A stretch of DNA of 64,000 nt, taken from the NCBI RefSeq assembly GCF_000008185.1, contig NC_002967.9:1116001-1180000 (forward strand), read 5' to 3'. A program made the translations under genes and the position numbers. The stretch comes from Treponema denticola ATCC 35405 (GTDB lineage Bacteria > Spirochaetota > Spirochaetia > Treponematales > Treponemataceae). The notes under the pieces were generated by a model, which searched no databases, was not told the DNA's origin, and was given only the letters and a program-made list of their open reading frames with translations. The first letter of the stretch is position 1. Every line of letters starts with the position of its first letter. Shown here one piece after another: positions 42,426-50,155 of the stretch.

Positions 42426-44595
42426 TTTTCAAAAATTCTTAATAGGTATTTTAGCGGGTATTTTTATAGCCGTTTTAGTTGTTGTAGGCATCTTATTTTT
42501 TACAAAGAGCAAGACCTCTGATTCCGCTGCTGCCGATACGCAGATCCTTGCTAAAATTGAGGCTGAAAAAGAAGAACTCGCCCGTCTTCAAGAAAAAATA
42601 GCTAAAAAAGAAGCTGAGCTTGAACAGGCCAAAAAAGAAGCCGAAAAAGAGAGAGAGCTTTTAGAGGCGGAAAGCATTAAAAAAGCCGGGGAAATTAACA
42701 AAAATCTTGCCGCTGCTTCCGAAAAGGAAAAAAAGGCTGCCGAAGAAGAAAAGAAAAGAAAGGCTGAAGAGGCTCTAAAAAGGGCTGAAGAAGCAAGAAA
42801 GCGGCAAGAAGAATTGATTAAGCAGCAACAGGCCTTAAAGGAAGCTGAAGCAAAGAAAAAAGCATCGATAGACGAAGCAAAAAAAATCGCTGCTGCCAAG
42901 GCTGAAGCAGACCGCAAAGCAAGGGCCGAACAGGAGCGTAAAGCCAAAGAAGAAGCAGAGCGTAAGGCTAAGGCTGAACAGGAGCGCAAGGCAAAATTAG
43001 CAGCCGAACAAAGAGCAAAAGACGAGGCTGCAAAAAGGACAGCTGATGCAGAAAGAGAAAAAAAGCGGCTCGAAGAAGAAGCCAAAAAGAAGGCTGCTTT
43101 AGATGCACAAAAAGCTCAAGAAGCTGAAAGACTTGCAAAGCAAAATGCCGATGCAAAGACCAGAGCTCAAATGGAAGAGGTGGACCGCCTGGTTTCAGAA
43201 GGTGTAAATTTCTTAAAAAACGGAAATCTAAATTCTGCTCTTAGTAGTTTTTCAAAGGCTTCATCTAAAATGCCCGATTCTGAAACTTCATTTACTGCAA
43301 AAAAATATTTGGATATGGCTTCTGCTTTAAACGACTATGCTTCGGCTCGTGAAGGAACCGGAGATGCAGAGAAAGCTCTTTCGGATGCCGATTCATACAT
43401 AAAAAAATCCGTAAATGCAGACGGACAAAATGCAAGGGCTCATTATGTTTATTCTCAAATTGCAGACGCACAAAAACAGCCTCAGGTTGCCTTTGTAGAG
43501 TTGGAAAAGGCTCAAAGTTTGGATCCCGATAATTATTTATACAATTATGAACTCGGTAAAAAATATTACGCAAGAGGTCATTATCAAAAAGCAAAGACTT
43601 CCTTTGAAAGAAGCGTAAAATCCAATCCCAAATTCGATAATGCTTTTTTTAATTTGGGAATGTCTTGCAGAAAATTAGGTTTGGAAAATGAAGCTTTTTC
43701 CGCTTTTTCTTCAGCCGTAAAGATAAAGCCCGACTACGTAAAAGCCTTTTTGGAAATGGCCCGTATACGCAAAGCCCAACGGAAATTTGATCAAGCTATA
43801 GAAAACTATAAGAAGGCTATTTCTTATGAACCGACCAATCTTCCGGCCTTACGAGAAATGGCCCAAGTTTATGCGGATTTGGGACAAAATAATTTAGCCG
43901 AGCGGCACTTTACGGAAGCTATCACTCTGGGAGAGGATGATGCCATAACCTATTATAACTTGGCAACGGTACAGGTTGATTTAGAAAAATACGGCGAAGC
44001 CCTGTCTAATGCCGAAAAAGCTTATAGGCTCAAGCCTTCTGATGCAAGAGTTTTATATACATACGGTTTAACTTTGGAAAAAAACGGAAGAAAATCTGAA
44101 GCCTATGATTATTATACACAGGCTGCGGCTACAAATAAAAACTATGCTAAGCCCAGAATAAATCTGGGGCGTATGTACTTGGATGAGGGAAAATTCGGCG
44201 AAGCCGAAGATAACCTTTTGGCAGCCTATAGGCTTGAGCCCAATAATTTTGAAGTAAACACAAATTTGGGCAAGTTATACGGCTTAAAAGGAGACTACAC
44301 CAAGTCGGTTAATCATTACTCCAATGCCGTAAAAACCCAGCCTCGTAATATTACGGCAAAACAGAATTTGGCGGCGGCCTATATTTCTGCTGATCTAAAA
44401 GAAAATGCCGTAAGCGTTTATGAACAGATTATAAAGGTTGATACTAAAAACTGGGATGCTTATTATGAACTGGGTAAACTTTACATAAGCTTGAATAAAA
44501 AGGCTGATGCAAAGCTTATTTTGGAAGGCGTATTGAATAAAAATCCGAATTATCCAAAAGCCGCGGAAATTCGATCGATACTTTCATCCCTTTAA
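42418..44595 (+). CDS. Membrane-anchored coiled-coil TPR protein
   Basis: A 725-residue protein. An N-terminal hydrophobic segment (residues ~7-30) anchors it. Residues ~45-250 form an unusually long Lys/Glu/Ala-rich coiled coil (KEEERKAKEEAERKAKAEQ-type repeats), much like TolA-type linkers. From ~255 TPR repeats fill the rest, for example NYELGKKYYARGHYQKAKTSF and AYYELGKLYISLNKKADAK. It begins with TTG behind GGAGG, overlapping the upstream TPR gene by 8 nt. The topology suggests a periplasmic arm with a TPR head. Confidence 0.8.
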   Translation: MTDFQKFLIGILAGIFIAVLVVVGILFFTKSKTSDSAAADTQILAKIEAEKEELARLQEKIAKKEAELEQAKKEAEKERELLEAESIKKAGEINKNLAAASEKEKKAAEEEKKRKAEEALKRAEEARKRQEELIKQQQALKEAEAKKKASIDEAKKIAAAKAEADRKARAEQERKAKEEAERKAKAEQERKAKLAAEQRAKDEAAKRTADAEREKKRLEEEAKKKAALDAQKAQEAERLAKQNADAKTRAQMEEVDRLVSEGVNFLKNGNLNSALSSFSKASSKMPDSETSFTAKKYLDMASALNDYASAREGTGDAEKALSDADSYIKKSVNADGQNARAHYVYSQIADAQKQPQVAFVELEKAQSLDPDNYLYNYELGKKYYARGHYQKAKTSFERSVKSNPKFDNAFFNLGMSCRKLGLENEAFSAFSSAVKIKPDYVKAFLEMARIRKAQRKFDQAIENYKKAISYEPTNLPALREMAQVYADLGQNNLAERHFTEAITLGEDDAITYYNLATVQVDLEKYGEALSNAEKAYRLKPSDARVLYTYGLTLEKNGRKSEAYDYYTQAAATNKNYAKPRINLGRMYLDEGKFGEAEDNLLAAYRLEPNNFEVNTNLGKLYGLKGDYTKSVNHYSNAVKTQPRNITAKQNLAAAYISADLKENAVSVYEQIIKVDTKNWDAYYELGKLYISLNKKADAKLILEGVLNKNPNYPKAAEIRSILSSL

Positions 44596-44675
44596 TTAAC
44601 CTATAGAATTTTTCATAAAATTATATTAGAATTAAAGATGTAGTTGATCGTACTTAATATAGGGAGAGAAGATTT

Positions 44676-45845
44676 ATGGCTGCAAGTGAAAAAAAAAGAA
44701 TTTTGGACCTTCCATTAAAGCTTATTTTGACTCAGGAAGGTTCTACATTCTTTATAAAAAGAAATAAGAAACTCCTTAAATTTAAGCTTGCCGGAAATAT
44801 CGAAGAATACGGCATTTCTCTCGAAAAATTTATTCCTGAAACCATTCAACGCCTTCTTTTGGCGGATTATATCTCAAAGATTGAAATATCGAAACCCGAA
44901 TTCGTTTCTTCGCGACAGGAGGTTATGGATCTTTCAAAGCTTATAGTATATTCGGTTTTATATAAACAATATGACGATTATATTTTTAAGCAAATCTTAA
45001 ACTCTCCCGTTATAAAAAAATGGAACAGACAAAACCCTGCAAGTATAATTGACGAAAAAACCCACATAAATGAAAAGTATTTGGCAAATGTATTGCAGCA
45101 AAACGAAGAAATGATTTATGAAGCAAAACAGGAAATTGTTAAACCTCTTTTTTCTTTTATAACAAAGAATAATGCTCTATCTCCCGAAGAAAAAAATATT
45201 CAGCTTTTTTTGGCCGAAAAATTTCTAAACATGATGCGTCCGTTTACTTGGTTTATCATAACTAAATTTAGGATGCACAAAGACTTTGACCTGATTCTAA
45301 AAACAATACGGACTTCCCTTACCGAATACATGGATAAAACGAAGATAGCCGAGTACATAGCCTTGATGCTTATGGAGTTGATCCTAAGTGCGGAAAACAT
45401 GAATTTGCGTAAAGAAGCCTTAATTCTTTTTCCTGAATTGGATGACCCTCAAGAAGCTCTCTTTGATCCCGAAATACGCCGCCGTCTCGTTGCCGAACTT
45501 GAAAAAAAACAAGAGCTGGTATTTGTTTCATGGAAACTTGGAAGCGGAGGTGTTGCCTCGATAGGTACACAGGGCAAGCTTCAGATAACCCTTTACAGTA
45601 AAAATGAACAGTCGGATGCCGTCAGAGCAAACTTAAATGACTTAAAGATGGCAGATGTCGACAAAAATTCTTTAATTGACTTTTATCGAGCCCTTCCTGA
45701 AGGTTCCGAAGATTTAAATTTGGGAATGTATTATATTTCTTACTTAAATGACGCTTGCGAAAAGGTAAATGTCCGCTTTGAATCGAGTGCAAACCGCTTT
45801 GAGGATACGGATCTTACCGTAATGAATATGTCCTTTATGTTTTAA
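44676..45845 (+). CDS. Conserved protein of unknown function
   Basis: A 389-residue protein without signal peptide or membrane helix, so probably cytoplasmic. The N-terminal part (LKLILTQEGSTFFIKRNKKLLKFKLAG) is strand-like, the middle is helical with KIAEYIALMLMELILSAENMNLRKEALILFP, and the C-terminus has ELVFVSWKLGSGGVASIGTQGKLQITLYS and AVNVRFESSAN-like elements. It starts behind GGGAGAGAAG. I do not recognise the family. It sits before a lipoprotein gene and trmB. Confidence 0.6.
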   Translation: MAASEKKRILDLPLKLILTQEGSTFFIKRNKKLLKFKLAGNIEEYGISLEKFIPETIQRLLLADYISKIEISKPEFVSSRQEVMDLSKLIVYSVLYKQYDDYIFKQILNSPVIKKWNRQNPASIIDEKTHINEKYLANVLQQNEEMIYEAKQEIVKPLFSFITKNNALSPEEKNIQLFLAEKFLNMMRPFTWFIITKFRMHKDFDLILKTIRTSLTEYMDKTKIAEYIALMLMELILSAENMNLRKEALILFPELDDPQEALFDPEIRRRLVAELEKKQELVFVSWKLGSGGVASIGTQGKLQITLYSKNEQSDAVRANLNDLKMADVDKNSLIDFYRALPEGSEDLNLGMYYISYLNDACEKVNVRFESSANRFEDTDLTVMNMSFMF

Positions 45846-45869
45846 CATAAAGAAGATTCGGATGGTCCA

Positions 45870-46583
45870 ATGAACAAAAGCAAAAAAAAAGAATGGCTAA
45901 AAAAAACTTTGTTTTTTTTTATTGCAGCTCTTTTACTTTCATGTTCCTTTGATAAGCCTGAGATACCCGAACTTTCCGTAAAAATTTTAAAGATAGAAAC
46001 GGATGCCGGAACAATTGAAGAAAGGCTTTCCGTATTTTTAATGTACAAGGATGAAAACGGACGTAACGATTATTCTTCCATACAGCTGGTCCATTTGGAG
46101 TCGGGGCTTACATGGGTTTTGAACAGGGAAAATACTTCCTTTTTTTCTTCCTCACAGCTTAGAGCTTCGGATTCCGAGAAAACTCTATGGGCCGGTTCCA
46201 ATAAGATAGCGTCGCCGTTCGGACAAATTCCCATAGGAGAATATTCCGTTGTGCTGGAAGATTTGTCGGGAAATAGGACTATAAAAAAACTTACCTTAAA
46301 AGAGCCTGAAATGGTTTCATCTATTCCCTTTGTCTTTCGGATTCAGGACGGACGATGGCGGATTGAAGCTTCCGAAAATTCCACATTTAAAACGTTTTTT
46401 CTTATTCTTTTGGGGGCCGATAAGCAGCCGCTCTTTGTTCAAGGTTTACCTGAAGGTTCTAAACTCGAAGACTCTATTTCTTCCCTGTTCGAAAAATATC
46501 CGGACACCCGTTATATTCAATGTATGGCCCAAAATGCCCAAGGCGATACAGCCTATTTGACAAAGTACCATAGTTTGTATTAG
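45870..46583 (+). CDS. Lipoprotein of unknown function
   Basis: A 237-residue protein with a lipoprotein signal: MNKSKKKEWLKKTLFFFIAALLLSCS, with Cys in LLSC as the lipid site. The mature part reads as a beta-sandwich (LSVKILKIETDAGTIEERLSVFL, GEYSVVLEDLSGNRTIKKLTL). It begins 24 nt after the preceding gene with only a weak GGATGG site. The role is unknown. The trmB gene starts 9 nt after its stop. Confidence 0.75.
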   Translation: MNKSKKKEWLKKTLFFFIAALLLSCSFDKPEIPELSVKILKIETDAGTIEERLSVFLMYKDENGRNDYSSIQLVHLESGLTWVLNRENTSFFSSSQLRASDSEKTLWAGSNKIASPFGQIPIGEYSVVLEDLSGNRTIKKLTLKEPEMVSSIPFVFRIQDGRWRIEASENSTFKTFFLILLGADKQPLFVQGLPEGSKLEDSISSLFEKYPDTRYIQCMAQNAQGDTAYLTKYHSLY

Positions 46584-46586
46584 TAT
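46557..46586 (+). promoter_or_regulatory. Possible promoter of trmB (leaderless layout)
   Basis: A perfect TTGACA (46557-46562), lying inside the end of the lipoprotein gene, is followed after 18 nt by TAGTAT (46581-46586), a 4/6 match. The ATG of trmB begins 7 nt later. AAAGG touching the ATG is too close to serve as a ribosome-binding site. Confidence 0.4.
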
Positions 46587-46592
46587 CAAAGG

Positions 46593-47300
46593 ATGAATAG
46601 TACTGAAATTACTCAAAATACCGATGTACCGTCTCATTTTCGATCTATAAAAACCTTTGTTTTACGGACGGGGCGGATGACCGAAGGCCAAAAAAGAAAT
46701 TACGAAGCTTTTTATCAAAAGTGGTGTATTCCATATACTGAAAGCCCAATCGACTTTCAAACTCTTTTTCAAAACGATAATCCCGTAATCATAGAAATCG
46801 GGTTCGGCATGGGAACTGCAACTGCCCAAATTGCCGAGGATAATCCCGATAAAAACTATCTTGGTATAGAAGTTTTTAAGGCCGGTGTGGGTAAACTTTT
46901 AGGTGAAATAGAAGAAAAAAAATTGAATAATTTACGGATTATCGAACATGATGCAATTGAAGTTTTAGAAAATATGATAAATAATGAAAGCGTTGACGGC
47001 TTTCATATTTTTTTTCCTGACCCGTGGCAAAAAAAACGGAATCACAAAAGACGGCTTGTAAGAAGGCCTCGAACCGATTTGCTTTCAAAAAAATTAAAAG
47101 ATGGCGGCTATATTTACATGGTCACGGATTGGGAAAATTATGCAGAGGATGCTTTTGAGCAGTTGAGCGAAACTCCCAATCTAAAATCCAAATACGAAAA
47201 ATTCGCTCCAAGCCAAAGCTGGCGTCCCACAACAAAGTTTGAAAAAAAAGGCTTAAAAAAAGAACACGTGATAAATGAGCTTATATTCGAAAAAGATTAA
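46593..47300 (+). CDS. trmB: tRNA (guanine-N7-)-methyltransferase TrmB
   Basis: TrmB methylates G46 of tRNA using SAM. SAM-binding motif I is [36 protein letters not shown] is the family's PDPWxKxRHxKRR signature, and [18 protein letters not shown] follows. The 235 residues match the usual length. The N-terminal ~70 residues ([21 protein letters not shown]) are a typical TrmB extension. A promoter-like pair ends 7 nt upstream. Confidence 0.95.
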
Positions 47301-47323
47301 GCAGTTTTGAAACTTGGAGGTAT

Positions 47324-47519
47324 GATAAACAGTTCAGCAGAAATTCAGCTTCACTGTTTATCTGCCGAGTTTTGCACTTATGAGTACAAAACTTCGCATT
47401 ATTATATGTGTGTGCTTTTCGGCACACACTTGAAAAAACTTTTTTCACAAATTGATTCGCTATCCGCTTTAGCGGATACGATGAAAAATTTCCTTACAGA
47501 ACAGAGCCGAAAGGCTCTG
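47324..47519 (+). repeat. Array of five hairpins before aroC
   Basis: Five stems follow one another: GATAAACAGT/ACTGTTTATC (47324-47362), CGAGTTTTG/CAAAACTTCG with a bulge (47366-47396), GTGTGTGC/GCACACAC (47408-47429), TATCCGC/GCGGATA with TTTA loop (47461-47478), and CAGAGCC/GGCTCTG with GAAA loop (47502-47519). A weak small frame (about 89 codons from 47322, MINSSAEIQLH, behind GGAGG) runs through them into aroC, but I do not call it a gene. Confidence 0.7.
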
Positions 47520-47554
47520 ATATTTGCTGCAAAAAGTTTTTATAGGAGTAATCT

Positions 47555-48640
47555 ATGGGGGCAAATTCTTTTGGGCGTTTTTTTACCTTGACAACTTTTG
47601 GAGAAAGCAGGAGCGCAGGGGTAGGGGCTGTAATTGACGGATGCCCTGCCGGTATTCCCCTTTGTGCCGATGATATTCAAAAAGAGCTTAACCGCAGAAA
47701 ACCCGGCTCCTCAGGTCCTTTTTCTACAAAACGGAATGAAGATGACATTTGCGAAATCCTATCCGGTGTTTTTGAAGGCAGGACCCTGGGAAGCCCTATC
47801 GCAGTTCTGGTTAGAAACAAAGAAACCTCCTCCAAGGATTATGAAAACTTAAAAGATGTTTATCGTCCGGGGCATGCCGATTATTCTTATGATTTAAAAT
47901 ACGGGCATCGGGATTACCGAGGCGGAGGCCGCTCTTCCGGCCGGGAAACGATAGGCAGGCTCATCGGCGGAGCTGTTGCAAAAAAAATGCTCGAAGCCTT
48001 TGCTATAAAGGACGGTAAAAAAACTATTGAGGTGCAGGTAAGAGCCGAAGAAATTGCAGGTATTAAAACAAGCCTCCCTCTTAAAGAAGATGAGGCTCTG
48101 CCTGAGCCGATTTTTGAAAAGTTGAGCGCTTTGGCTTCTAATGGAGATTCGGCCGGTTGTATTTTATCCTGTTCTGTTTTAAATGTTTCCGAAGGGCTCG
48201 GCTCTCCTGTTTTCGGCAAACTTGATGCGGTCTTGTCTCAAGCCTTAATGTCGATAGGTGCCGTTAAGGGCATAGAAATCGGGGGCGGTTTTTACTCGGC
48301 TTCTATTACAGGCAGCGAGAATAATGACATTTCAAAAAATTTTTCTGGCGGTATTTTGGGCGGTATTTCCTGTAATATGGACTATCCCTTAAATTTAAAC
48401 CATGAGAATGGAAGAAAAGATGAGAACACTTGTCAAATAGATTTTAGAATTGCCGTAAAGCCCGTTCCTTCAATAAAAATGAACCAAGCCTCCTTTAACA
48501 AAAAAGGGGAGAAATGTATGCTTTCTGTCGGAGGAAATCACGACATCTGTCTTTTCCCTCGCATAGTCCCGGTTGTGGAAGCAATGTGTTATTTAGTTCT
48601 TGCGGATGCTTTTCTGGTCTCAAAAATAGAAAGATTTTAG
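47555..48640 (+). CDS. aroC: Chorismate synthase
   Basis: AroC makes chorismate from EPSP with reduced FMN. FTLTTFGESRSAGVGAVIDGCPAGIPL, DDICEILSGVFEGRTLGSPIAVLVRN, RPGHADYSYDLKYGHRDYRGGGRSSGRETIGR and RVGGNHDICLFPRIVPVVEAM-like CMLSVGGNHDICLFPR are standard motifs. At 361 residues it is of normal length. The ATG follows TAGGAGTAATCT. The hairpin array lies just upstream; whether it regulates expression cannot be told. A terminator follows at 48666. Confidence 0.96.
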   Translation: MGANSFGRFFTLTTFGESRSAGVGAVIDGCPAGIPLCADDIQKELNRRKPGSSGPFSTKRNEDDICEILSGVFEGRTLGSPIAVLVRNKETSSKDYENLKDVYRPGHADYSYDLKYGHRDYRGGGRSSGRETIGRLIGGAVAKKMLEAFAIKDGKKTIEVQVRAEEIAGIKTSLPLKEDEALPEPIFEKLSALASNGDSAGCILSCSVLNVSEGLGSPVFGKLDAVLSQALMSIGAVKGIEIGGGFYSASITGSENNDISKNFSGGILGGISCNMDYPLNLNHENGRKDENTCQIDFRIAVKPVPSIKMNQASFNKKGEKCMLSVGGNHDICLFPRIVPVVEAMCYLVLADAFLVSKIERF

Positions 48641-48665
48641 CGTTTTTAAAAATTAGGAAACAAAA

Positions 48666-48692
48666 AAAGGCACTCGTTTGAGTGCCTTTAAA
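48666..48692 (+). terminator. Intrinsic terminator after aroC
   Basis: AAAGGCACTC (48666-48675) pairs with GAGTGCCTTT (48680-48689) around a GTTT loop and is followed by a T/A-rich run. Confidence 0.85.
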
Positions 48693-48801
48693 TTTAGCTA
48701 GCGGCAATAGGGCTTATCTAATTTACGGATTTATAATTCTATATTCAATATATACTTATAAAATTATAAATATACTTGCTTACATAGTGCTTACATAAAT
48801 A

Positions 48802-48830
48802 AAGGGGCTGCTTAAAATAAACATCCCCTT
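48802..48830 (-). terminator. Weak terminator at the left prophage end
   Basis: On the minus strand AAGGGG (48830-48825) pairs with CCCCTT (48807-48802), followed by TTTATTTATG. It sits just downstream of the last prophage gene. Confidence 0.5.
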
Positions 48831-48842
48831 ACATTAAAAACT

Positions 48843-49148
48843 TTATTTTTCTGTTAGTCTAAAATATATATACAGTCCCAAGGCAGCAAACCCGAAAGCT
48901 GCAAGAATAATAACACCTTTGAACTGTATAAACCCGGTAACTATTAAAATCAAAATCCCAATCCATAGCGGTACAAGGGCAATCTTACGCCGAGAGTATT
49001 TGACGGTGTCAAACACGGCTAAGGCTCCCCCCGCTAAGCCGATGACTGCTCCGATGCAGTCTGTTGTAATTGACTGGCCGTAATTCACGATAAAAATCGA
49101 AAGAATTACAAGCCCGACAATCACAAAAAACATAAACTTATTTTTCAT
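48843..49148 (-). CDS. Holin-like membrane protein
   Basis: A 101-residue protein with three to four hydrophobic helices (FMFFVIVGLVILSIFIVNYG, CIGAVIGLAGGALAVF, ALVPLWIGILILIVTGFI, GVIILAAFGFAALGLYIYF). Small multi-pass proteins after an endolysin and spanin gene are usually holins, which permeabilise the inner membrane for lysis. No holin family signature is recognised. It starts with ATG behind GGGAGG and lies 3 nt after the spanin-like gene. It is the last gene of the prophage in this direction. Confidence 0.6.
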   Translation of the reverse strand: MKNKFMFFVIVGLVILSIFIVNYGQSITTDCIGAVIGLAGGALAVFDTVKYSRRKIALVPLWIGILILIVTGFIQFKGVIILAAFGFAALGLYIYFRLTEK

Positions 49149-49151
49149 ATC

Positions 49152-49628
49152 TTAAAACCTCCCAAGTTTTAATTTTATTTTTAAAATAAAAAATCCTATG
49201 CTTCCCAAAATCAAAAGAGTTAGAATAGAAGACACAATTACAAGTGATAGTTTTAACTTATAATTTTTAATCTTCAACTCCTCAATCTTCTTTTGCTTTT
49301 CCTGTATCTTCGCTTCTTTCTTTGCTATCATCTCTATGCTTTCTTTTTCGTATTCTTCTAATGATTTCTCTGATTTCTTCAAAGATAGCCTCGCTTGAGT
49401 CAATTGATCTGTTAAGTTCTCTTGATATTTCAGCGCCTCGCTTAATTCTGTTTCCAAGTTCCGTATTTGAGATAATTGCATCTGTTTGGTGTTCTCTAAC
49501 TTCTCCAACAGACTCTCTAACCTCGTCAGCTCTGCTTCCGTGATTGTGTATTCCGCTTCTTGTGCAGCAAGAGGAAAGACTAAAAAGCAAAACACAAACA
49601 AACATAAAAATAAAAAACTTCTTTTCAT
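49152..49628 (-). CDS. Spanin-like coiled-coil protein with C-terminal membrane helix
   Basis: A 158-residue protein with an N-terminal signal peptide (MKRSFLFLCLFVFCFLVFPLAAQ), a long coiled coil in residues ~28-125 (ELTRLESLLEKLENTKQMQL and following heptads), and a hydrophobic segment near residues 128-150. Coiled-coil envelope spanners in phages (Rz type) join the two membranes at lysis. Its first 347 nt overlap, in another frame, a second signal-peptide-bearing frame (49282-49632). It follows the endolysin gene and precedes the holin-like gene, the usual lysis context. Confidence 0.6.
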   Translation of the reverse strand: MKRSFLFLCLFVFCFLVFPLAAQEAEYTITEAELTRLESLLEKLENTKQMQLSQIRNLETELSEALKYQENLTDQLTQARLSLKKSEKSLEEYEKESIEMIAKKEAKIQEKQKKIEELKIKNYKLKLSLVIVSSILTLLILGSIGFFILKIKLKLGRF

Positions 49629-49632
49629 TCAT
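49282..49632 (-). CDS. Overlapping frame encoding an Rz1-like lipoprotein (candidate)
   Basis: This 116-codon frame starts at ATG 49632, 4 nt before the ATG of the spanin-like gene (ATGAATG), and reads through it in another frame. Its N-terminus MNEKKFFIFMFVCVLLFSLSSCC ends in a lipoprotein-type LSSC, then becomes highly charged (RESVGEVREHQTD, RRIRKRKHRDDSKERSED). Rz1 of lambda-like phages is a lipoprotein encoded in an alternative frame inside Rz. The frame could also be a shadow, because T-rich signal-peptide codons look hydrophobic in several frames. GGGGCGG lies upstream. Confidence 0.4.
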   Translation of the reverse strand: MNEKKFFIFMFVCVLLFSLSSCCTRSGIHNHGSRADEVRESVGEVREHQTDAIISNTELGNRIKRGAEISRELNRSIDSSEAIFEEIREIIRRIRKRKHRDDSKERSEDTGKAKED

Positions 49633-50139
49633 TTACCGCCCCTTTTTAAATTCTTCAAAGATATTTTTAATCTCAAAAGTTCCAGCCTCCCAGCCTGTGA
49701 TTATGTTTTTGTCTAGGCCGGAAAAATCCAACCCTTCATGTGGATAGGGTGGATTTCCAATCATCTGATGAAAATCGGTACTAGGCTTACTGTTGCACGG
49801 ATATATACCCCTATCAAGGATATAAGACTTAGGATCTATCGTTGCATCTTTACCCATATATGGATCTTTAGTTGTTGCAGGATATACGCTAACATGCAAA
49901 TGCTTATTCGGTCCCGGAATACCACGGCCTGTATCTCCCATGATACCTAAAAAACCTCCGGCTGGAACCGTTTGTCCCACATTGACTGCTATCGATTTCA
50001 AGTGTGCATACCTGCTTATTATACCTTGCCGGTCTTTAATTATGACATAGTTACCATAAACACTAGCCTTTGCATCTCTATTGATTTTTATAATTCGGCC
50101 CTCTTTAATGGCAAATACGCCCCATTTTTCTATTCTCAT
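49633..50139 (-). CDS. M23-family peptidoglycan endopeptidase, apparently circularly permuted
   Basis: A 168-residue LytM-like zinc peptidase, probably the phage endolysin. Residues 8-50 (VFAIKEGRIIKIN, YGNYVIIKD, SRYAHLK with His46) and GQTVPAGGFLGIMGDTGRG lead to HLHVSV (His80, His82), the HxH motif. The HxxxD motif, normally at the N-terminus, is absent there and appears at the C-terminus in NPPYPHEGLDFSG (His134, Asp138). Together these give all expected zinc and catalytic residues in permuted order. Start is an ATG behind GGAGG; no upstream in-frame extension carries a second HxxxD. Confidence 0.8.
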   Translation of the reverse strand: MRIEKWGVFAIKEGRIIKINRDAKASVYGNYVIIKDRQGIISRYAHLKSIAVNVGQTVPAGGFLGIMGDTGRGIPGPNKHLHVSVYPATTKDPYMGKDATIDPKSYILDRGIYPCNSKPSTDFHQMIGNPPYPHEGLDFSGLDKNIITGWEAGTFEIKNIFEEFKKGR

Positions 50140-50155
50140 CTTTTACCTCCAAAAA

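Noticed and set aside
42588-43085. Minus-strand frame of 165 codons, Ser/Ala/Phe-rich
   Set aside because: Antisense shadow of the Lys/Glu/Ala coiled-coil region; no independent signal.
47307-47591. Small plus-strand frame upstream of and overlapping aroC
   Set aside because: It reads through the hairpin array, resembles no known family, and overlaps the well-placed aroC start. It was recorded as a repeat region only.
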